DNA of 64,000 nt from Bacteroidales bacterium UBA4293 (GCA_002395835.1 DGVD01000020.1:10724-74723), one strand, 5' to 3'. Shown: positions 33,793-43,012, numbered from the stretch's first letter. Notes: a model not told the origin generated them from the sequence alone. Made by a program: numbers and translations.

Positions 33793-35244
33793 TTAGAATG
33801 TAAAGTCTACACCAGCACCTACTACATAGTTGGTACGTGTGAAAGAGTTCTGTACTCCTTGAACAGCAGCAGTATTATAATCACCATAATTAGTCTGGAA
33901 ATAAGCCACGTTCAAAGCTATCTTGTCATTGAACTTATACTTGGCTCCCAAACCAAAGGTCCAAGAATTTACCACAAAGGAGATATCGTTCATATACTCA
34001 TCGGAAAGACCATACTTGGTAATCTGGAAACCACCGCTCACGGTTAGCTTGTCTGTGGCATCATACTCTATTCCACCCAAATACTCATTGGTACCTCCCT
34101 TAAGCAAATCCTGCTTGTTGCCATATTTGGCAGATTGCTTGTCGTAGAAATAATGATAACCTGCATCTACACGCAGATTAGGAAGTATGCTATACTCTGC
34201 ACCTAATGTCAGAAGAGCCGGAGAATCTTCACGTACTGTAGTTCCATCCAGGAACTGGTTTGCAGCTTCCACGGCTATGGCTTCGGTCAAGGTACTCTTG
34301 TTCTTCATTCCCATATGGGTTCTAAACTCATATTTGGCAGCAAAATTAAACTTTCCAGTCTTATAATCGATACCAATGATAGGAGCAATACCAAAACCTG
34401 TCTGGTCTGACTGAAGGTTCACACCATTACGGTAAACTTCCAGCTTCTCAATCTGTGGCATGGCTGCCTCAAGAGCCCTATATTTAGCTACATTCTCTGG
34501 ACCTATGGCATCCCCATACTTTTCATACATTTGTTTTAATTGGGCATAACTGGCATTTATACCATCCAGTAAATCTCCTAATGAAACCAATTTAGTCCCT
34601 TCATGTACCTGAATATTCTCTATCTTAGCCTTATAGCTTGCCGTTCCATAAAGGGCACGGAGTCCACCATAAACAGAAAGATTATCCGTTACCTTATAAG
34701 CTGCGCCCAAAGTAAAACCAAAATAGAACTGGTCACCTTGCAACATACTGGTCATATCATAACCTGTTACACCAAACGGTTTCAAAGCATATGCAATCTG
34801 TGCCACAGCTCCTTCAAAAGAACCTAGTCCATCATCGAACTCACACTTACCTCCTCCACCGGAAACGGCAAATCCAAACTGAAAAGACCATTTATCTGTA
34901 TTATAGGCTGCCTGAATAGAAGGAATAAACGGAGCCCTAGCTTTACCTTCGAATGTTTTTGTAACAGCGCCATTATTATTGACACCTAATGCAAACAATG
35001 GATTCGTTGTTGTAATGGTACGCGTCTGCCATGCACTCTGCCAGTTCAATGAAATATGGAAACCTGGGTCCAAAAAAGCCACACCGGCAGGGTTTGAATA
35101 TACACCATCAATACCGATTGCACCGTCACGAGCCAGCATACGTAAAAAGGTTACACTCTGATTTGTGTTAGTAAGAATACCACCTGCAAATGCTGAACTT
35201 GAGAAAGCAACCAAAAAGGCTGCTGTTAGTAAGAATTTCTTCAT
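33793..35244 (-). CDS. OmpP1/FadL/TodX-type outer-membrane transporter
   Basis: 483 residues from ATG 35244 (an in-frame ATG 21 nt upstream gives a charged, non-signal extension). The signal peptide ends AFAGG. The mature N-terminus TNQSVTFLRMLARDGAIGIDGVYSNPAGVAFL is the FadL-like hatch region where Asn-Pro-Ala is conserved. A 14-strand-type barrel follows, ending NYVVGAGVDFTF with a terminal Phe. Predicted to let hydrophobic compounds such as fatty acids cross the outer membrane. Monocistronic, with its own terminator. Confidence 0.88.
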   Translation of the reverse strand: MKKFLLTAAFLVAFSSSAFAGGILTNTNQSVTFLRMLARDGAIGIDGVYSNPAGVAFLDPGFHISLNWQSAWQTRTITTTNPLFALGVNNNGAVTKTFEGKARAPFIPSIQAAYNTDKWSFQFGFAVSGGGGKCEFDDGLGSFEGAVAQIAYALKPFGVTGYDMTSMLQGDQFYFGFTLGAAYKVTDNLSVYGGLRALYGTASYKAKIENIQVHEGTKLVSLGDLLDGINASYAQLKQMYEKYGDAIGPENVAKYRALEAAMPQIEKLEVYRNGVNLQSDQTGFGIAPIIGIDYKTGKFNFAAKYEFRTHMGMKNKSTLTEAIAVEAANQFLDGTTVREDSPALLTLGAEYSILPNLRVDAGYHYFYDKQSAKYGNKQDLLKGGTNEYLGGIEYDATDKLTVSGGFQITKYGLSDEYMNDISFVVNSWTFGLGAKYKFNDKIALNVAYFQTNYGDYNTAAVQGVQNSFTRTNYVVGAGVDFTF

Positions 35245-35430
35245 TTTGTCGTTTTTTTTATCCAAATCGTCTGCAAAGATGGGGATTATTTTTGACTTTT
35301 AAAGGATTTTTAAGCAATAATTCACTTTTCAACATCAAATTTAGGTAAATCCCTCCTGTTATACCTTATTATATGTTGCCCGAATGATAGAATTTTAAAG
35401 AAATTATTTTATTCGGCACAAAGTTTGTGT

Positions 35431-35438
35431 TATCTTTG
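35431..35438 (+). promoter_or_regulatory. -7 promoter box for ffh-folD
   Basis: TATCTTTG, 26 nt before the ffh ATG at 35465. Confidence 0.6.
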
Positions 35439-35464
35439 CATCCAAATTTGAAAAAACTGTATTT

Positions 35465-36835
35465 ATGTTTGATAATCTAAGTGAAAGATTAGAGCGTTCC
35501 TTCAAAATTTTGAAGGGTGAAGGCAAAATTACCGAAATCAATGTAGCAGAGACATTGAAGGATGTGCGCAAGGCACTGCTCGATGCCGATGTGAACTATA
35601 AAGTGGCAAAATCATTCACTGACACTGTTAAGAAAAAGGCATTAGGTCAGAATGTACTGACTGCAGTAAAGCCTAGTCAGCTGATGGTGAAGATTGTTCA
35701 CGATGAGTTGGCTCAGCTCATGGGTGGTGAGGCTGTAGAGCTGAACCTGAAAGGTACCATAGGAAATCCTTCTGTGGTCCTCATGGCTGGTTTGAACGGT
35801 GCTGGTAAGACTACCCTTTCTGGAAAGTTGGGACTTTTCCTGAAAAATAAGAAGAACCGGAAGCCTCTGTTGGTGGCTTGCGACGTTTATCGTCCTGCTG
35901 CAGTAGAGCAGTTGCGTGTCTTGGGTGAGCAGATTGGCATTCCAGTCTATATGAACCTGGAGAGCAAGGATCCTGTTAAAATTGCACAGGAAGGTATTCA
36001 GGAGGCTAGAGCCAAGGCATACGATACAGTCATCATAGATACCGCTGGTCGTCTGGCTGTAGATGAAGAACTCATGCGTGAGATTGCAGCCATAAAGGAG
36101 GCTACCCAACCAGATGAGACTTTGTTCGTAGTAGATGCCATGACCGGTCAGGATGCTGTGAACACGGCAAAAGAATTCAATGACCGTCTGGATTACGATG
36201 GTGTGGTTCTGACCAAGTTGGATGGTGACACCCGTGGTGGTGCTGCACTTTCTATCCGTACAGTGGTTGACAAGCCTATCAAACTTGTGGGTACCGGTGA
36301 GAAGATGGAAGCACTGGATATTTTCCATCCAGAACGTATGGCCGACCGAATTTTAGGTATGGGAGATATTGTTTCTCTGGTGGAGAAAGCTCAGGAACAA
36401 TACGATGAGGAAGAGGCTAAACGTCTGCAGAGAAAGATTCAGCGCAACCAGTTCGACTTCAATGATTTCATGAACCAGATTCAGCAAATCAAGAAAATGG
36501 GTAACTTGAAAGACTTGGCAGCTATGATTCCTGGTGTAGGTAAGGCCTTGAAGGACATTGATGTAGATGACAATGCTTTCAAGAGCATCGAAGCTATCAT
36601 CCAGTCCATGACTCCAAAGGAGCGCACTAACCCAGAGATTCTGAATGGAAGCCGCAAAATGCGTATTGCCAAGGGAAGCGGTACTAATATCCAGGAAGTA
36701 AACCGGTTAATCAAGCAGTTCGACCAGACCCGCAAGATGATGAAGATGGTAACTGGCAGCGGAATGAAGAACATGATGGGCCAAATGTCTAAAATGAAAG
36801 GTATGGGCATGCCAGGCATGCCAAAAATGAAATAA
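35465..36835 (+). CDS. ffh: signal recognition particle protein Ffh
   Basis: 456 residues. N domain (1-~90), then the SRP GTPase with P-loop GLNGAGKTTLSGKL, DVYRPAAVEQL, DTAGR and TKLDGDTRGG, and the Met-rich M domain ending MGQMSKMKGMGMPGMPK. It targets membrane and secreted proteins cotranslationally with 4.5S RNA. folD follows 5 nt downstream. Confidence 0.97.
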   Translation: MFDNLSERLERSFKILKGEGKITEINVAETLKDVRKALLDADVNYKVAKSFTDTVKKKALGQNVLTAVKPSQLMVKIVHDELAQLMGGEAVELNLKGTIGNPSVVLMAGLNGAGKTTLSGKLGLFLKNKKNRKPLLVACDVYRPAAVEQLRVLGEQIGIPVYMNLESKDPVKIAQEGIQEARAKAYDTVIIDTAGRLAVDEELMREIAAIKEATQPDETLFVVDAMTGQDAVNTAKEFNDRLDYDGVVLTKLDGDTRGGAALSIRTVVDKPIKLVGTGEKMEALDIFHPERMADRILGMGDIVSLVEKAQEQYDEEEAKRLQRKIQRNQFDFNDFMNQIQQIKKMGNLKDLAAMIPGVGKALKDIDVDDNAFKSIEAIIQSMTPKERTNPEILNGSRKMRIAKGSGTNIQEVNRLIKQFDQTRKMMKMVTGSGMKNMMGQMSKMKGMGMPGMPKMK

Positions 36836-36840
36836 TAGGT

Positions 36841-37722
36841 ATGGAATTATTAGATGGTAAGGCAACGTCTGCAGCTATCAAGAAAGAAATTGCAGCAGAA
36901 GTAGAAAAGATTGTAGCAGCGGGCGGAAAGCGCCCTCACTTGGCAGCTATCCTTGTAGGACACGATGGTGGCTCTGAAACCTACGTAGCCAATAAAGTAA
37001 AGTCGTGTGGAGAGTGCGGTTTCAAATCCACTCTTATCCGTTTTGAAAGCGATGTAACCGAAGAGGAACTGCTAGCTAAGGTTGATGAACTGAATCATGA
37101 TGACGATGTGGATGGTTTCATCGTTCAGCTCCCACTTCCAGAGCATATCGATGCAGAAAAGGTTATCGAAGCCATAGATTATCATAAAGATGTAGATGGT
37201 TTCCACCCTATCAACGTGGGACGTATGGGTATTGGCCTGCCATGTTTCGTGAGTGCCACCCCTAATGGAATTCTTGAGTTACTGAAGCATTACAACATAG
37301 AAACACAGGGTAAGAAATGCGTGGTTCTGGGCCGCAGCAATATCGTAGGCAAGCCTATGGCCATTCTCATGATGCAGAAGCACTATCCTGGCGATGCTAC
37401 AGTGACCATCCTCCACAGCCATTCCAAGAATATAGCTGAAGAGTGCCGACAGGCCGACATTCTGATTGTGGCTATGGGCAAGCCTGGATATGTAAAGGCA
37501 GATATGGTAAAGCCTGGCGCAGTAGTTATCGATGTAGGCACCACACGTGTACCAGATGCCACTAAAAAGAGCGGTTTCCGCTTGAGTGGTGATGTACAGT
37601 TTGATGAAGTGGCTCCTAAATGTTCTTACATTAGCCCTGTTCCTGGAGGCGTGGGCCCTATGACCATTTGTTCTCTCATGAAGAACACGCTCTCTGCAGC
37701 TAAAAAGGAGTTTTACAAGTAA
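36841..37722 (+). CDS. folD: bifunctional methylene-THF dehydrogenase/methenyl-THF cyclohydrolase
   Basis: 293 residues. Family signatures: SETYVANKVKSCGECGF (with catalytic Tyr and Lys), VDGFIVQLPLPEH, the NADP-binding VLGRSNIVGKPMA, and the C-terminal PVPGGVGPMTICSLM. It interconverts one-carbon forms of tetrahydrofolate. Co-transcribed with ffh (5-nt gap). Confidence 0.97.
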   Translation: MELLDGKATSAAIKKEIAAEVEKIVAAGGKRPHLAAILVGHDGGSETYVANKVKSCGECGFKSTLIRFESDVTEEELLAKVDELNHDDDVDGFIVQLPLPEHIDAEKVIEAIDYHKDVDGFHPINVGRMGIGLPCFVSATPNGILELLKHYNIETQGKKCVVLGRSNIVGKPMAILMMQKHYPGDATVTILHSHSKNIAEECRQADILIVAMGKPGYVKADMVKPGAVVIDVGTTRVPDATKKSGFRLSGDVQFDEVAPKCSYISPVPGGVGPMTICSLMKNTLSAAKKEFYK

Positions 37723-37760
37723 AAAAGTGTTCAAAGTTTTGGCAGATTCAAAATTTGTCG

Positions 37761-37768
37761 TATCTTTG
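37761..37768 (+). promoter_or_regulatory. -7 promoter box for tRNA-His
   Basis: TATCTTTG, about 30 nt before the tRNA 5' end and just after folD. Confidence 0.6.
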
Positions 37769-37798
37769 CACCGCTTTTGAGAATAAAGCCAACATGAT

Positions 37799-37873
37799 GG
37801 TGGGTATAGTTCAGTTGGTTAGAGCGTCAGATTGTGGTTCTGAATGTCGTCGGTTCGAGTCCGACTATCCACC
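37799..37873 (+). tRNA. tRNA-His (GTG anticodon)
   Basis: Complete cloverleaf. The acceptor stem is GTGGGTA/TATCCAC (one G-U pair), the D-loop contains AGTTGGTTA, and the anticodon stem TCAGA/TCTGA carries GTG at 37834-37836. The T-arm is GTCGGTTCGAGTCCGAC. The extra G at 37799 can pair with discriminator C at 37873, the G-1:C73 identity pair unique to tRNA-His. A full CCA tail is not encoded. Confidence 0.96.
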
Positions 37874-37881
37874 CACAAGAA

Positions 37882-37920
37882 AAAATCCTGTTAATTGAAA
37901 AATTAGCAGGATTTTCTTTT
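37882..37920 (+). terminator. intrinsic terminator after tRNA-His
   Basis: A 15-bp stem with one G-U pair (37882-37896 with 37901-37915), loop GAAA, then CTTTTTC. Confidence 0.8.
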
Positions 37921-37947
37921 TCTATTATCTTTCGTAAAATGCTCTAT

Positions 37948-38022
37948 AATCTTAAGGCACTAAGATTAGTAATCTTAAGGGCTGAAGATTAGTAATCTTA
38001 GGGGCTGAGGATTACTAATCTT
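37948..38022. repeat. three tandem 23-bp repeats with palindromic core
   Basis: Units at 37948-37970, 37971-37993 and 37994-38016 follow the pattern AATCTTAAGG...AAGATTAGT, with the next AATCTT at 38017-38022. Unit ends join as AGATTAGTAATCTT, a palindrome, so each junction can form a hairpin. The block lies between the tRNA-His terminator and the 3' end of the TPR-like gene. Confidence 0.75.
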
Positions 38023-38064
38023 CCAGAAGACACATAATATTCTTAAAAAGAGAACACGGTATTG

Positions 38065-39840
38065 TTATTCTGCTTTCTTAGGCTCTAGCTGTTTTTGCTT
38101 CAATTGCTGAATATAAGCCAGCTCACCAAGTGCATAATCTGAGTTCATGGGTTCCTTGAGAAGTTCTTGGCAGAGTTTCTCCGCATCATCCAGTCTCCCC
38201 ACTTCCACTAGCACATAAACCTTTCTTCTTCGCAGGAAATCACGGAACAACTTAAAGTCGTGATCTAGTTCATGCGGTCCGGATTCCTCATCCTCTTCCT
38301 CGTAGGCCTGTTGCTCTGCCGTTTCCTGAGCCTGCAGACTATCCAGCAGCCCATTGATAACATATATGGCACGAAAATCTCCTGAATTTACCAGACAGTT
38401 CACATATTCTGTAGTTTCTACATACCGGTGGAACTGGAATACGATATCCAAATAAAAATGGGCTTTCTTATATAGTTCCAATTCATTGTAGCAGAAACCT
38501 ATCAGGAAACAGACATGATAAAACTTATCCAGCATACCCTTGTCAAGCTTTTGGAAATGGTCATTCAGTTCCTGATAAATATATTCCAGATGTTTCAGCG
38601 CCTCATAGAACCGCTTTTCTCCAAAATACTTCTTTCCCCAGTAAAACTCTATGGCCAGGTTCGGTTCATCCACATCGCAGATAATCCGTTGTTCCAGGGT
38701 CATATCATTAAAGTTCTTCGCTTTCAGCTTTTCCTGGGCATCCTCCCACATATACTTGAACTCAGCCTGGTGGTTTGCCTCTTCCGTCTTGTCATAGGCC
38801 ACCACAAAGGAATAAGCCTCTAGCCCCATTCCTTTCTGCTTGTGGGCATTCATCTGGACTCCCGGGCACATCACATTGATGCGGAAATAGATGGAAGACT
38901 CTGATTCCACCTTAGCAGAAACTTGAATGGTGAGCGATTCATTCTGGCCTTTCAGAATGAAAGTAGCCTCATCACACTTCAACTTCACATCAGCGCCCTC
39001 ACCTTCCAAAAGTGGAGCCAGAAGAGAATAATTCTTAATCTGTTCCGTTCCATCCAGAATAAGGAGGCTGTCGGTCACTACCTTCATTTCTATGAATGAT
39101 TCAAGCTGCTCCGTATCATAGAATTCCCCGATAACTTGTCCCACAGTAATAGGATTATCAGCTTTAGCTCTGGTGCTCATGTTTAGATGCTGGTGAATCA
39201 GTTCCTGCTCATTCAGCAAGTAAAGCAGTCTTCTATTCTGCACATTCTCTGCTTCCAAATCTATAGGCCGTTTCTTATCCTCATCTTTCAGTTTTGTCTC
39301 AAGCTGAGCCACAAAATCACGCTGTAGGTTGAAGTGGCTATCCAGTATGGCTTTGAATACTTTATACCCATAGTTCGCATCCTCTGGAATGTTTAAGCCT
39401 GTGAAGATATGCATAATAATCCGGTGCTTCCCCTCATCATAAGTATACAGGAACCTGGAGAAACGGACACGGAAATTCATCTCATTGCAGTGAGTGCGAA
39501 CCAAATTCAGGTATTCAGCCTCTACATCGTAAATAAAGGGAAACTCTATGCTTATGCCTTCATTATATTTTGATGCATCTATACGAAAATGTCCTCCTTG
39601 ATAATCGAAGATGACGTAAAGAGAGTGTTCCCGCTCTTCCGTCTTATATTCACAGTTCAGGCGCTTCAGCAAGCTGAGTACAGAGACTGAAGCCGGTACC
39701 TTCTCTGCTTCCTGACTTACCGGTTCTATCTCAGTAACAGGCTGGTCCACACCAGCTTCCTGCTGCACATCCTTCTGAGCTTTTGGTTCTTCCTGAGTAT
39801 TCTTATTGAATCTTAATTTTTCAAATATGTTCATATTCAT
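38065..39840 (-). CDS. large TPR-like protein, unknown function
   Basis: 591 residues. A short basic start (NIFEKLRFNKN) is followed by a disordered, Glu/Gln/Pro-rich linker (~15-55). A mixed alpha/beta region follows (~55-400). A helical C-terminal half resembles degenerate tetratricopeptide repeats (FYEALKHLEYIYQELNDHF, ELYKKAHFYLDIVFQF, RLDDAEKLCQELL). No signal peptide, so probably cytoplasmic and a scaffold for protein contacts. Divergent from the next gene, with a -7 box for each direction. Confidence 0.75.
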   Translation of the reverse strand: MNMNIFEKLRFNKNTQEEPKAQKDVQQEAGVDQPVTEIEPVSQEAEKVPASVSVLSLLKRLNCEYKTEEREHSLYVIFDYQGGHFRIDASKYNEGISIEFPFIYDVEAEYLNLVRTHCNEMNFRVRFSRFLYTYDEGKHRIIMHIFTGLNIPEDANYGYKVFKAILDSHFNLQRDFVAQLETKLKDEDKKRPIDLEAENVQNRRLLYLLNEQELIHQHLNMSTRAKADNPITVGQVIGEFYDTEQLESFIEMKVVTDSLLILDGTEQIKNYSLLAPLLEGEGADVKLKCDEATFILKGQNESLTIQVSAKVESESSIYFRINVMCPGVQMNAHKQKGMGLEAYSFVVAYDKTEEANHQAEFKYMWEDAQEKLKAKNFNDMTLEQRIICDVDEPNLAIEFYWGKKYFGEKRFYEALKHLEYIYQELNDHFQKLDKGMLDKFYHVCFLIGFCYNELELYKKAHFYLDIVFQFHRYVETTEYVNCLVNSGDFRAIYVINGLLDSLQAQETAEQQAYEEEDEESGPHELDHDFKLFRDFLRRRKVYVLVEVGRLDDAEKLCQELLKEPMNSDYALGELAYIQQLKQKQLEPKKAE

Positions 39841-39896
39841 CCTTATTTCTGTTTAACTTACACAAACTGTGCCATAGAAATAGAAGTGACAGTTTG

Positions 39897-39904
39897 CAAA
39901 GATA
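39897..39904 (-). promoter_or_regulatory. -7 promoter box for the TPR-like gene
   Basis: TATCTTTG on the minus strand, 56 nt upstream of the start. Confidence 0.55.
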
Positions 39905-39974
39905 AGAAATTGTGGATAAAAAGGAAAAATAAAAAGAAAGGAAGATAAATCTTGGCTTTATCCAAGGAATGTTG

Positions 39975-39982
39975 TAAATTTG
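39975..39982 (+). promoter_or_regulatory. -7 promoter box for the 211-residue protein gene
   Basis: TAAATTTG, 42 nt before the ATG at 40025. Confidence 0.5.
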
Positions 39983-40024
39983 CACGGTATTTTATATTTT
40001 AGGAAAAATAAATTCGAATTATAA

Positions 40025-40660
40025 ATGGGATTCTTTAGTAAATTATTCGGCAAGAAGGAAGAGCCTGTAACACGCGTAGGCGGCATGGAAGATTTCATGA
40101 GCCTCATCAGTGTGTACTACCAGTGCATCATTGCTTCTCAGGTAGGTGTGACTAACCTAGCCATCTTGCCCGATTTGCGCAAGTTCAAACAAACCCTCAA
40201 GATACCTACTGTAAACAATAAACTAGGTTTAGGAGAAAAGAACAAGTGCAAGAAAATGCTGCAGGATATTTATGGACTGAAAGATGACTTCTTTAAAGAA
40301 ATCGACAGTAGCGTAAAGAAGAACTGCCGCAATGTAAATGATATTAAACAATATTTTGGCGTATTCCAGGCATTCAGCCAGGAACTTATGATGCTGATGG
40401 GAAACCTGATGCAGTGGAAGTTCCGTCTGCCTAGCATCTTTAAGAAACAGCTTTACACCATGACCATGAAGACCGTGAGTGAAATCATGACCAGCAACAA
40501 CTGGAAAGACGCAGGTGTAGCTAAGAGTGTGAACAACGTAAGAAGATGTCAGGCTTATCTAGGTTTCAGCCAAAACTGGATTACGGAATACGTTTACAAC
40601 ATCGTTATGCTGGCTAAAAAAGAGCCTCAGCAGGCCGACGATGACTTGAGCTTAAAATAA
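40025..40660 (+). CDS. conserved helical protein, unknown function
   Basis: 211 residues, no signal peptide. It opens with an amphipathic, basic stretch (MGFFSKLFGKKEEP) that could associate with membrane. A compact, largely helical body follows, with many Lys/Met (FSQELMMLMGNLMQWKF, QLYTMTMKTVSEIM), and an acidic tail. No motif points to a reaction. It has its own promoter and no close co-directional partner upstream. Confidence 0.7.
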   Translation: MGFFSKLFGKKEEPVTRVGGMEDFMSLISVYYQCIIASQVGVTNLAILPDLRKFKQTLKIPTVNNKLGLGEKNKCKKMLQDIYGLKDDFFKEIDSSVKKNCRNVNDIKQYFGVFQAFSQELMMLMGNLMQWKFRLPSIFKKQLYTMTMKTVSEIMTSNNWKDAGVAKSVNNVRRCQAYLGFSQNWITEYVYNIVMLAKKEPQQADDDLSLK

Positions 40661-40694
40661 GCCCTTAAAATTTGGCCAATTAGCAGCAAATCAT

Positions 40695-40702
40695 TATATT
40701 TG
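40695..40702 (+). promoter_or_regulatory. -7 promoter box for the coiled-coil/zapA operon
   Basis: TATATTTG, 19 nt before the ATG at 40722. Confidence 0.6.
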
Positions 40703-40721
40703 CCCCTAGTTTGAATTGTTT

Positions 40722-41015
40722 ATGACACAAGAAGAAACCAAGAAACTGCAGGTATTTGAGGCCCATTTCCGCATGCTGATGGAAAAATTCGTTCAGCTGA
40801 AAGCGGAAAATGCAGAGCTCTATGATATGGTGGATCAGAAAGATGCCGCCCTGAAAGAACTGCAGCAGAAACACGAGGAACTTCAGAAACAGTATGACAA
40901 TTTGAAACTGGCCAAGATAATCTCTGTAAGCGATTCCGATTTGGATAACGCCAAAAAGAGATTAGCCAAACTGGTGCGTGATGTGGACAAATGCATCGCT
41001 TTACTGAATACATAA
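40722..41015 (+). CDS. small coiled-coil protein upstream of zapA
   Basis: 97 residues from ATG 40722 (the frame extends two codons to a TTG). Residues ~10-70 are a continuous heptad pattern (AHFRMLMEKFVQLKAENAEL, LKELQQKHEELQKQYDNLK). The C-terminal 25 residues are a conserved-looking helix (DLDNAKKRLAKLVRDVDKC). No enzyme motif. It lies 16 nt before zapA under a shared promoter, so a role with ZapA in division, comparable to ZapB, is a reasonable inference. Confidence 0.8.
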   Translation: MTQEETKKLQVFEAHFRMLMEKFVQLKAENAELYDMVDQKDAALKELQQKHEELQKQYDNLKLAKIISVSDSDLDNAKKRLAKLVRDVDKCIALLNT

Positions 41016-41031
41016 ATCGTAAAACGTGCAA

Positions 41032-41325
41032 ATGAACATGGCAGACGAAAAATTTAACATAACACTTAGAGTTGCAGGCGAAAATTTCACGCTCACTATC
41101 CGTAGGTCTGATGAGCAGATTTATCGTGACGCAGCTAAGTTGATCGACGAAAAACTAAATCTTTATAGAAGCCGCTATGGAGAAAATGTTGCCGACAAGC
41201 AACTGAGAATGGTGGCTTTGACCATTGCTGTAAACCTGAAGAGAAACGAGCATATAGCCGACTCTACCCCTATCTTCGAACGTTTGGAGCTACTAGATAA
41301 AGATGTAGTGGACTTGTTGAAATAA
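41032..41325 (+). CDS. zapA: cell division protein ZapA
   Basis: 97 residues from ATG 41032; ATG 41038 and GTG 41026 are also possible in frame. It has the ZapA layout: an N-terminal beta segment (KFNITLRVAGENFTLTIRR), then SDEQIYRDAAKLIDEKL and a long C-terminal helix containing ALTIAVNLKRNEH. ZapA bundles FtsZ filaments at the division ring. A terminator follows directly. Confidence 0.85.
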   Translation: MNMADEKFNITLRVAGENFTLTIRRSDEQIYRDAAKLIDEKLNLYRSRYGENVADKQLRMVALTIAVNLKRNEHIADSTPIFERLELLDKDVVDLLK

Positions 41326-41347
41326 TAAATTTTGAGAATTTGATTTC

Positions 41348-41395
41348 GCACCGGTTAAGATGTTCATAACGAATGTCTTAGTTCGGTGCTTTTTT
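41348..41395 (+). terminator. intrinsic terminator between zapA and rny
   Basis: Long two-part hairpin: outer stem GCACCG (41348-41353) with CGGTGC (41384-41389), inner stem AAGATGTTC with GAATGTCTT (two G-U pairs) around ATAAC, followed by six T. Confidence 0.8.
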
Positions 41396-41417
41396 ATATT
41401 TTTATAACGTAATATAA

Positions 41418-42947
41418 ATGGTAACTATAGTAGTTATTGCAGCTATCCTCATAGGTGCATTACTGGGATACGGCTTGTTCCGATATGTAGTCAAGGGCAA
41501 ATACGACAGTATTGTCCAGAAGGCCGAAGAGGAGGCGCAAGTTCTTAAGGAGAAAAAACTCCTTGAGGTAAAGGAAAAATTCCTAAATAAGAAATCGGAG
41601 CTGGAAAAAGAAGTTCAGCAGCGCAACCAGCGCATCCAGCAAGCGGAAAACAAGATTAAGCAGCGTGAAATGTCCCTGAACCAGCGTCAGGATGAGTTGA
41701 GCCGCAAGAACCGTGAGATCGAAAATCAGAGACAGAACCTGGAAAACCAACTGAAACGCCTGAATGAAAAGGCTCAGGAGGTAGATAATCTTCATAAGCA
41801 GGAACTGACTAAGTTGGAAACCATCAGTGGATTGAGCGCTGAAGAAGCTAAGGAGCACTTGATAGAGTCCTTGAAGGACGAGGCTAAGACTCAGGCTGCC
41901 AGCTATATCAATGACATTATGGAGGAAGCGAAGATTTCTGCCAACAAGGAAGCAAAGCGAATTGTCATCCAGAGCATCCAGCGTGTAGCAACTGAGACTG
42001 CTATAGAGAACTCTGTTACTGTCTTCCATATCGATAATGATGAGGTGAAGGGCCGTATCATCGGTCGTGAAGGTCGTAACATCCGTGCCTTGGAAGCAGC
42101 TACCGGTGTGGAAATTGTGGTTGACGACACCCCAGAGGCTATTGTACTGAGTGCCTTTGACCCTGTTCGCCGTGAGATTGCCCGTTTGGCATTGCATCAG
42201 CTGGTTACCGATGGACGTATTCACCCTGCTCGTATTGAGGAAGTAGTAGCCAAGGTTAGGAAACAGGTAGAAGAAGAAGTGATTGAAACCGGTAAGCGCA
42301 CCACTATCGACTTAGGTATTCATGGCTTGCATCCAGAGCTTATCCGTATCATTGGTAAAATGAAATACCGTTCCTCCTATGGGCAGAACCTCTTGCAGCA
42401 TGCTCGTGAAACCGCTAATCTGTGTGCCATTATGGCTGCAGAACTAGGCTTGAACCCAAAGAAAGCTAAACGTGCCGGTCTGCTCCACGATATTGGTAAG
42501 GTTCCTGATGAGGAGCCTGAATTGCCACACGCTATCTATGGCGCTAAACTGGCCGAAAAATACAAGGAGAAACCAGACATTGTAAATGCAGTAGGTGCTC
42601 ACCACGATGAGATGGAGATGACCACCTTGATAGCTCCTATCGTACAGGTTTGCGATGCTATTTCCGGAGCCCGTCCAGGTGCACGCCGGGAGATTGTAGA
42701 GGCTTATATCAAGCGTCTGAACGACTTGGAGAACATTGCGATGAGCTACCCAGGTGTAACCAAGACATATGCCATCCAAGCTGGTCGTGAACTGCGTGTC
42801 ATTGTAGGTGCCGACAAGATTGACGATGTACAGACAGAGAAACTGAGTGGCGAGATTGCCAAGAAGATTCAGGATGAAATGACTTACCCTGGACAGGTAA
42901 AGATTACCGTAATCCGTGAGACTCGTTCTGTAAGCTACGCTAAGTAA
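41418..42947 (+). CDS. rny: ribonuclease Y
   Basis: 509 residues. An N-terminal membrane anchor (IVVIAAILIGALLGYGLF) is followed by a long coiled coil to ~170. A KH RNA-binding domain follows with IGREGRNIRALEAATGVEI, and an HD phosphohydrolase domain carries LLHDIGKVPDE and GAHHDE. It initiates mRNA decay at the membrane. Monocistronic, ending at a strong terminator. Confidence 0.97.
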   Translation: MVTIVVIAAILIGALLGYGLFRYVVKGKYDSIVQKAEEEAQVLKEKKLLEVKEKFLNKKSELEKEVQQRNQRIQQAENKIKQREMSLNQRQDELSRKNREIENQRQNLENQLKRLNEKAQEVDNLHKQELTKLETISGLSAEEAKEHLIESLKDEAKTQAASYINDIMEEAKISANKEAKRIVIQSIQRVATETAIENSVTVFHIDNDEVKGRIIGREGRNIRALEAATGVEIVVDDTPEAIVLSAFDPVRREIARLALHQLVTDGRIHPARIEEVVAKVRKQVEEEVIETGKRTTIDLGIHGLHPELIRIIGKMKYRSSYGQNLLQHARETANLCAIMAAELGLNPKKAKRAGLLHDIGKVPDEEPELPHAIYGAKLAEKYKEKPDIVNAVGAHHDEMEMTTLIAPIVQVCDAISGARPGARREIVEAYIKRLNDLENIAMSYPGVTKTYAIQAGRELRVIVGADKIDDVQTEKLSGEIAKKIQDEMTYPGQVKITVIRETRSVSYAK

Positions 42948-42970
42948 TTATCTCTTACTATAATGATAAA

Positions 42971-43012
42971 AAGAGAGGCATCCTAAGCTGAAAAGTATAG
43001 GATGCCTCTCTT
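42971..43012. terminator. bidirectional intrinsic terminator between rny and the TonB operon
   Basis: Perfect 15-bp stem (42971-42985 with 42998-43012, containing GAGAGGCATCC/GGATGCCTCTC), with A-run on one side and T-rich on the other; it can end both rny and the minus-strand operon. Confidence 0.85.

Noticed and set aside
37948..38022. CRISPR array
   Set aside because: The 23-bp units are contiguous without unique spacers and no cas genes are nearby.
41326..41417. Possible 6S RNA next to zapA
   Set aside because: 6S RNA lies near zapA in proteobacteria, but this gap is only 92 nt and is explained by a single strong terminator hairpin.
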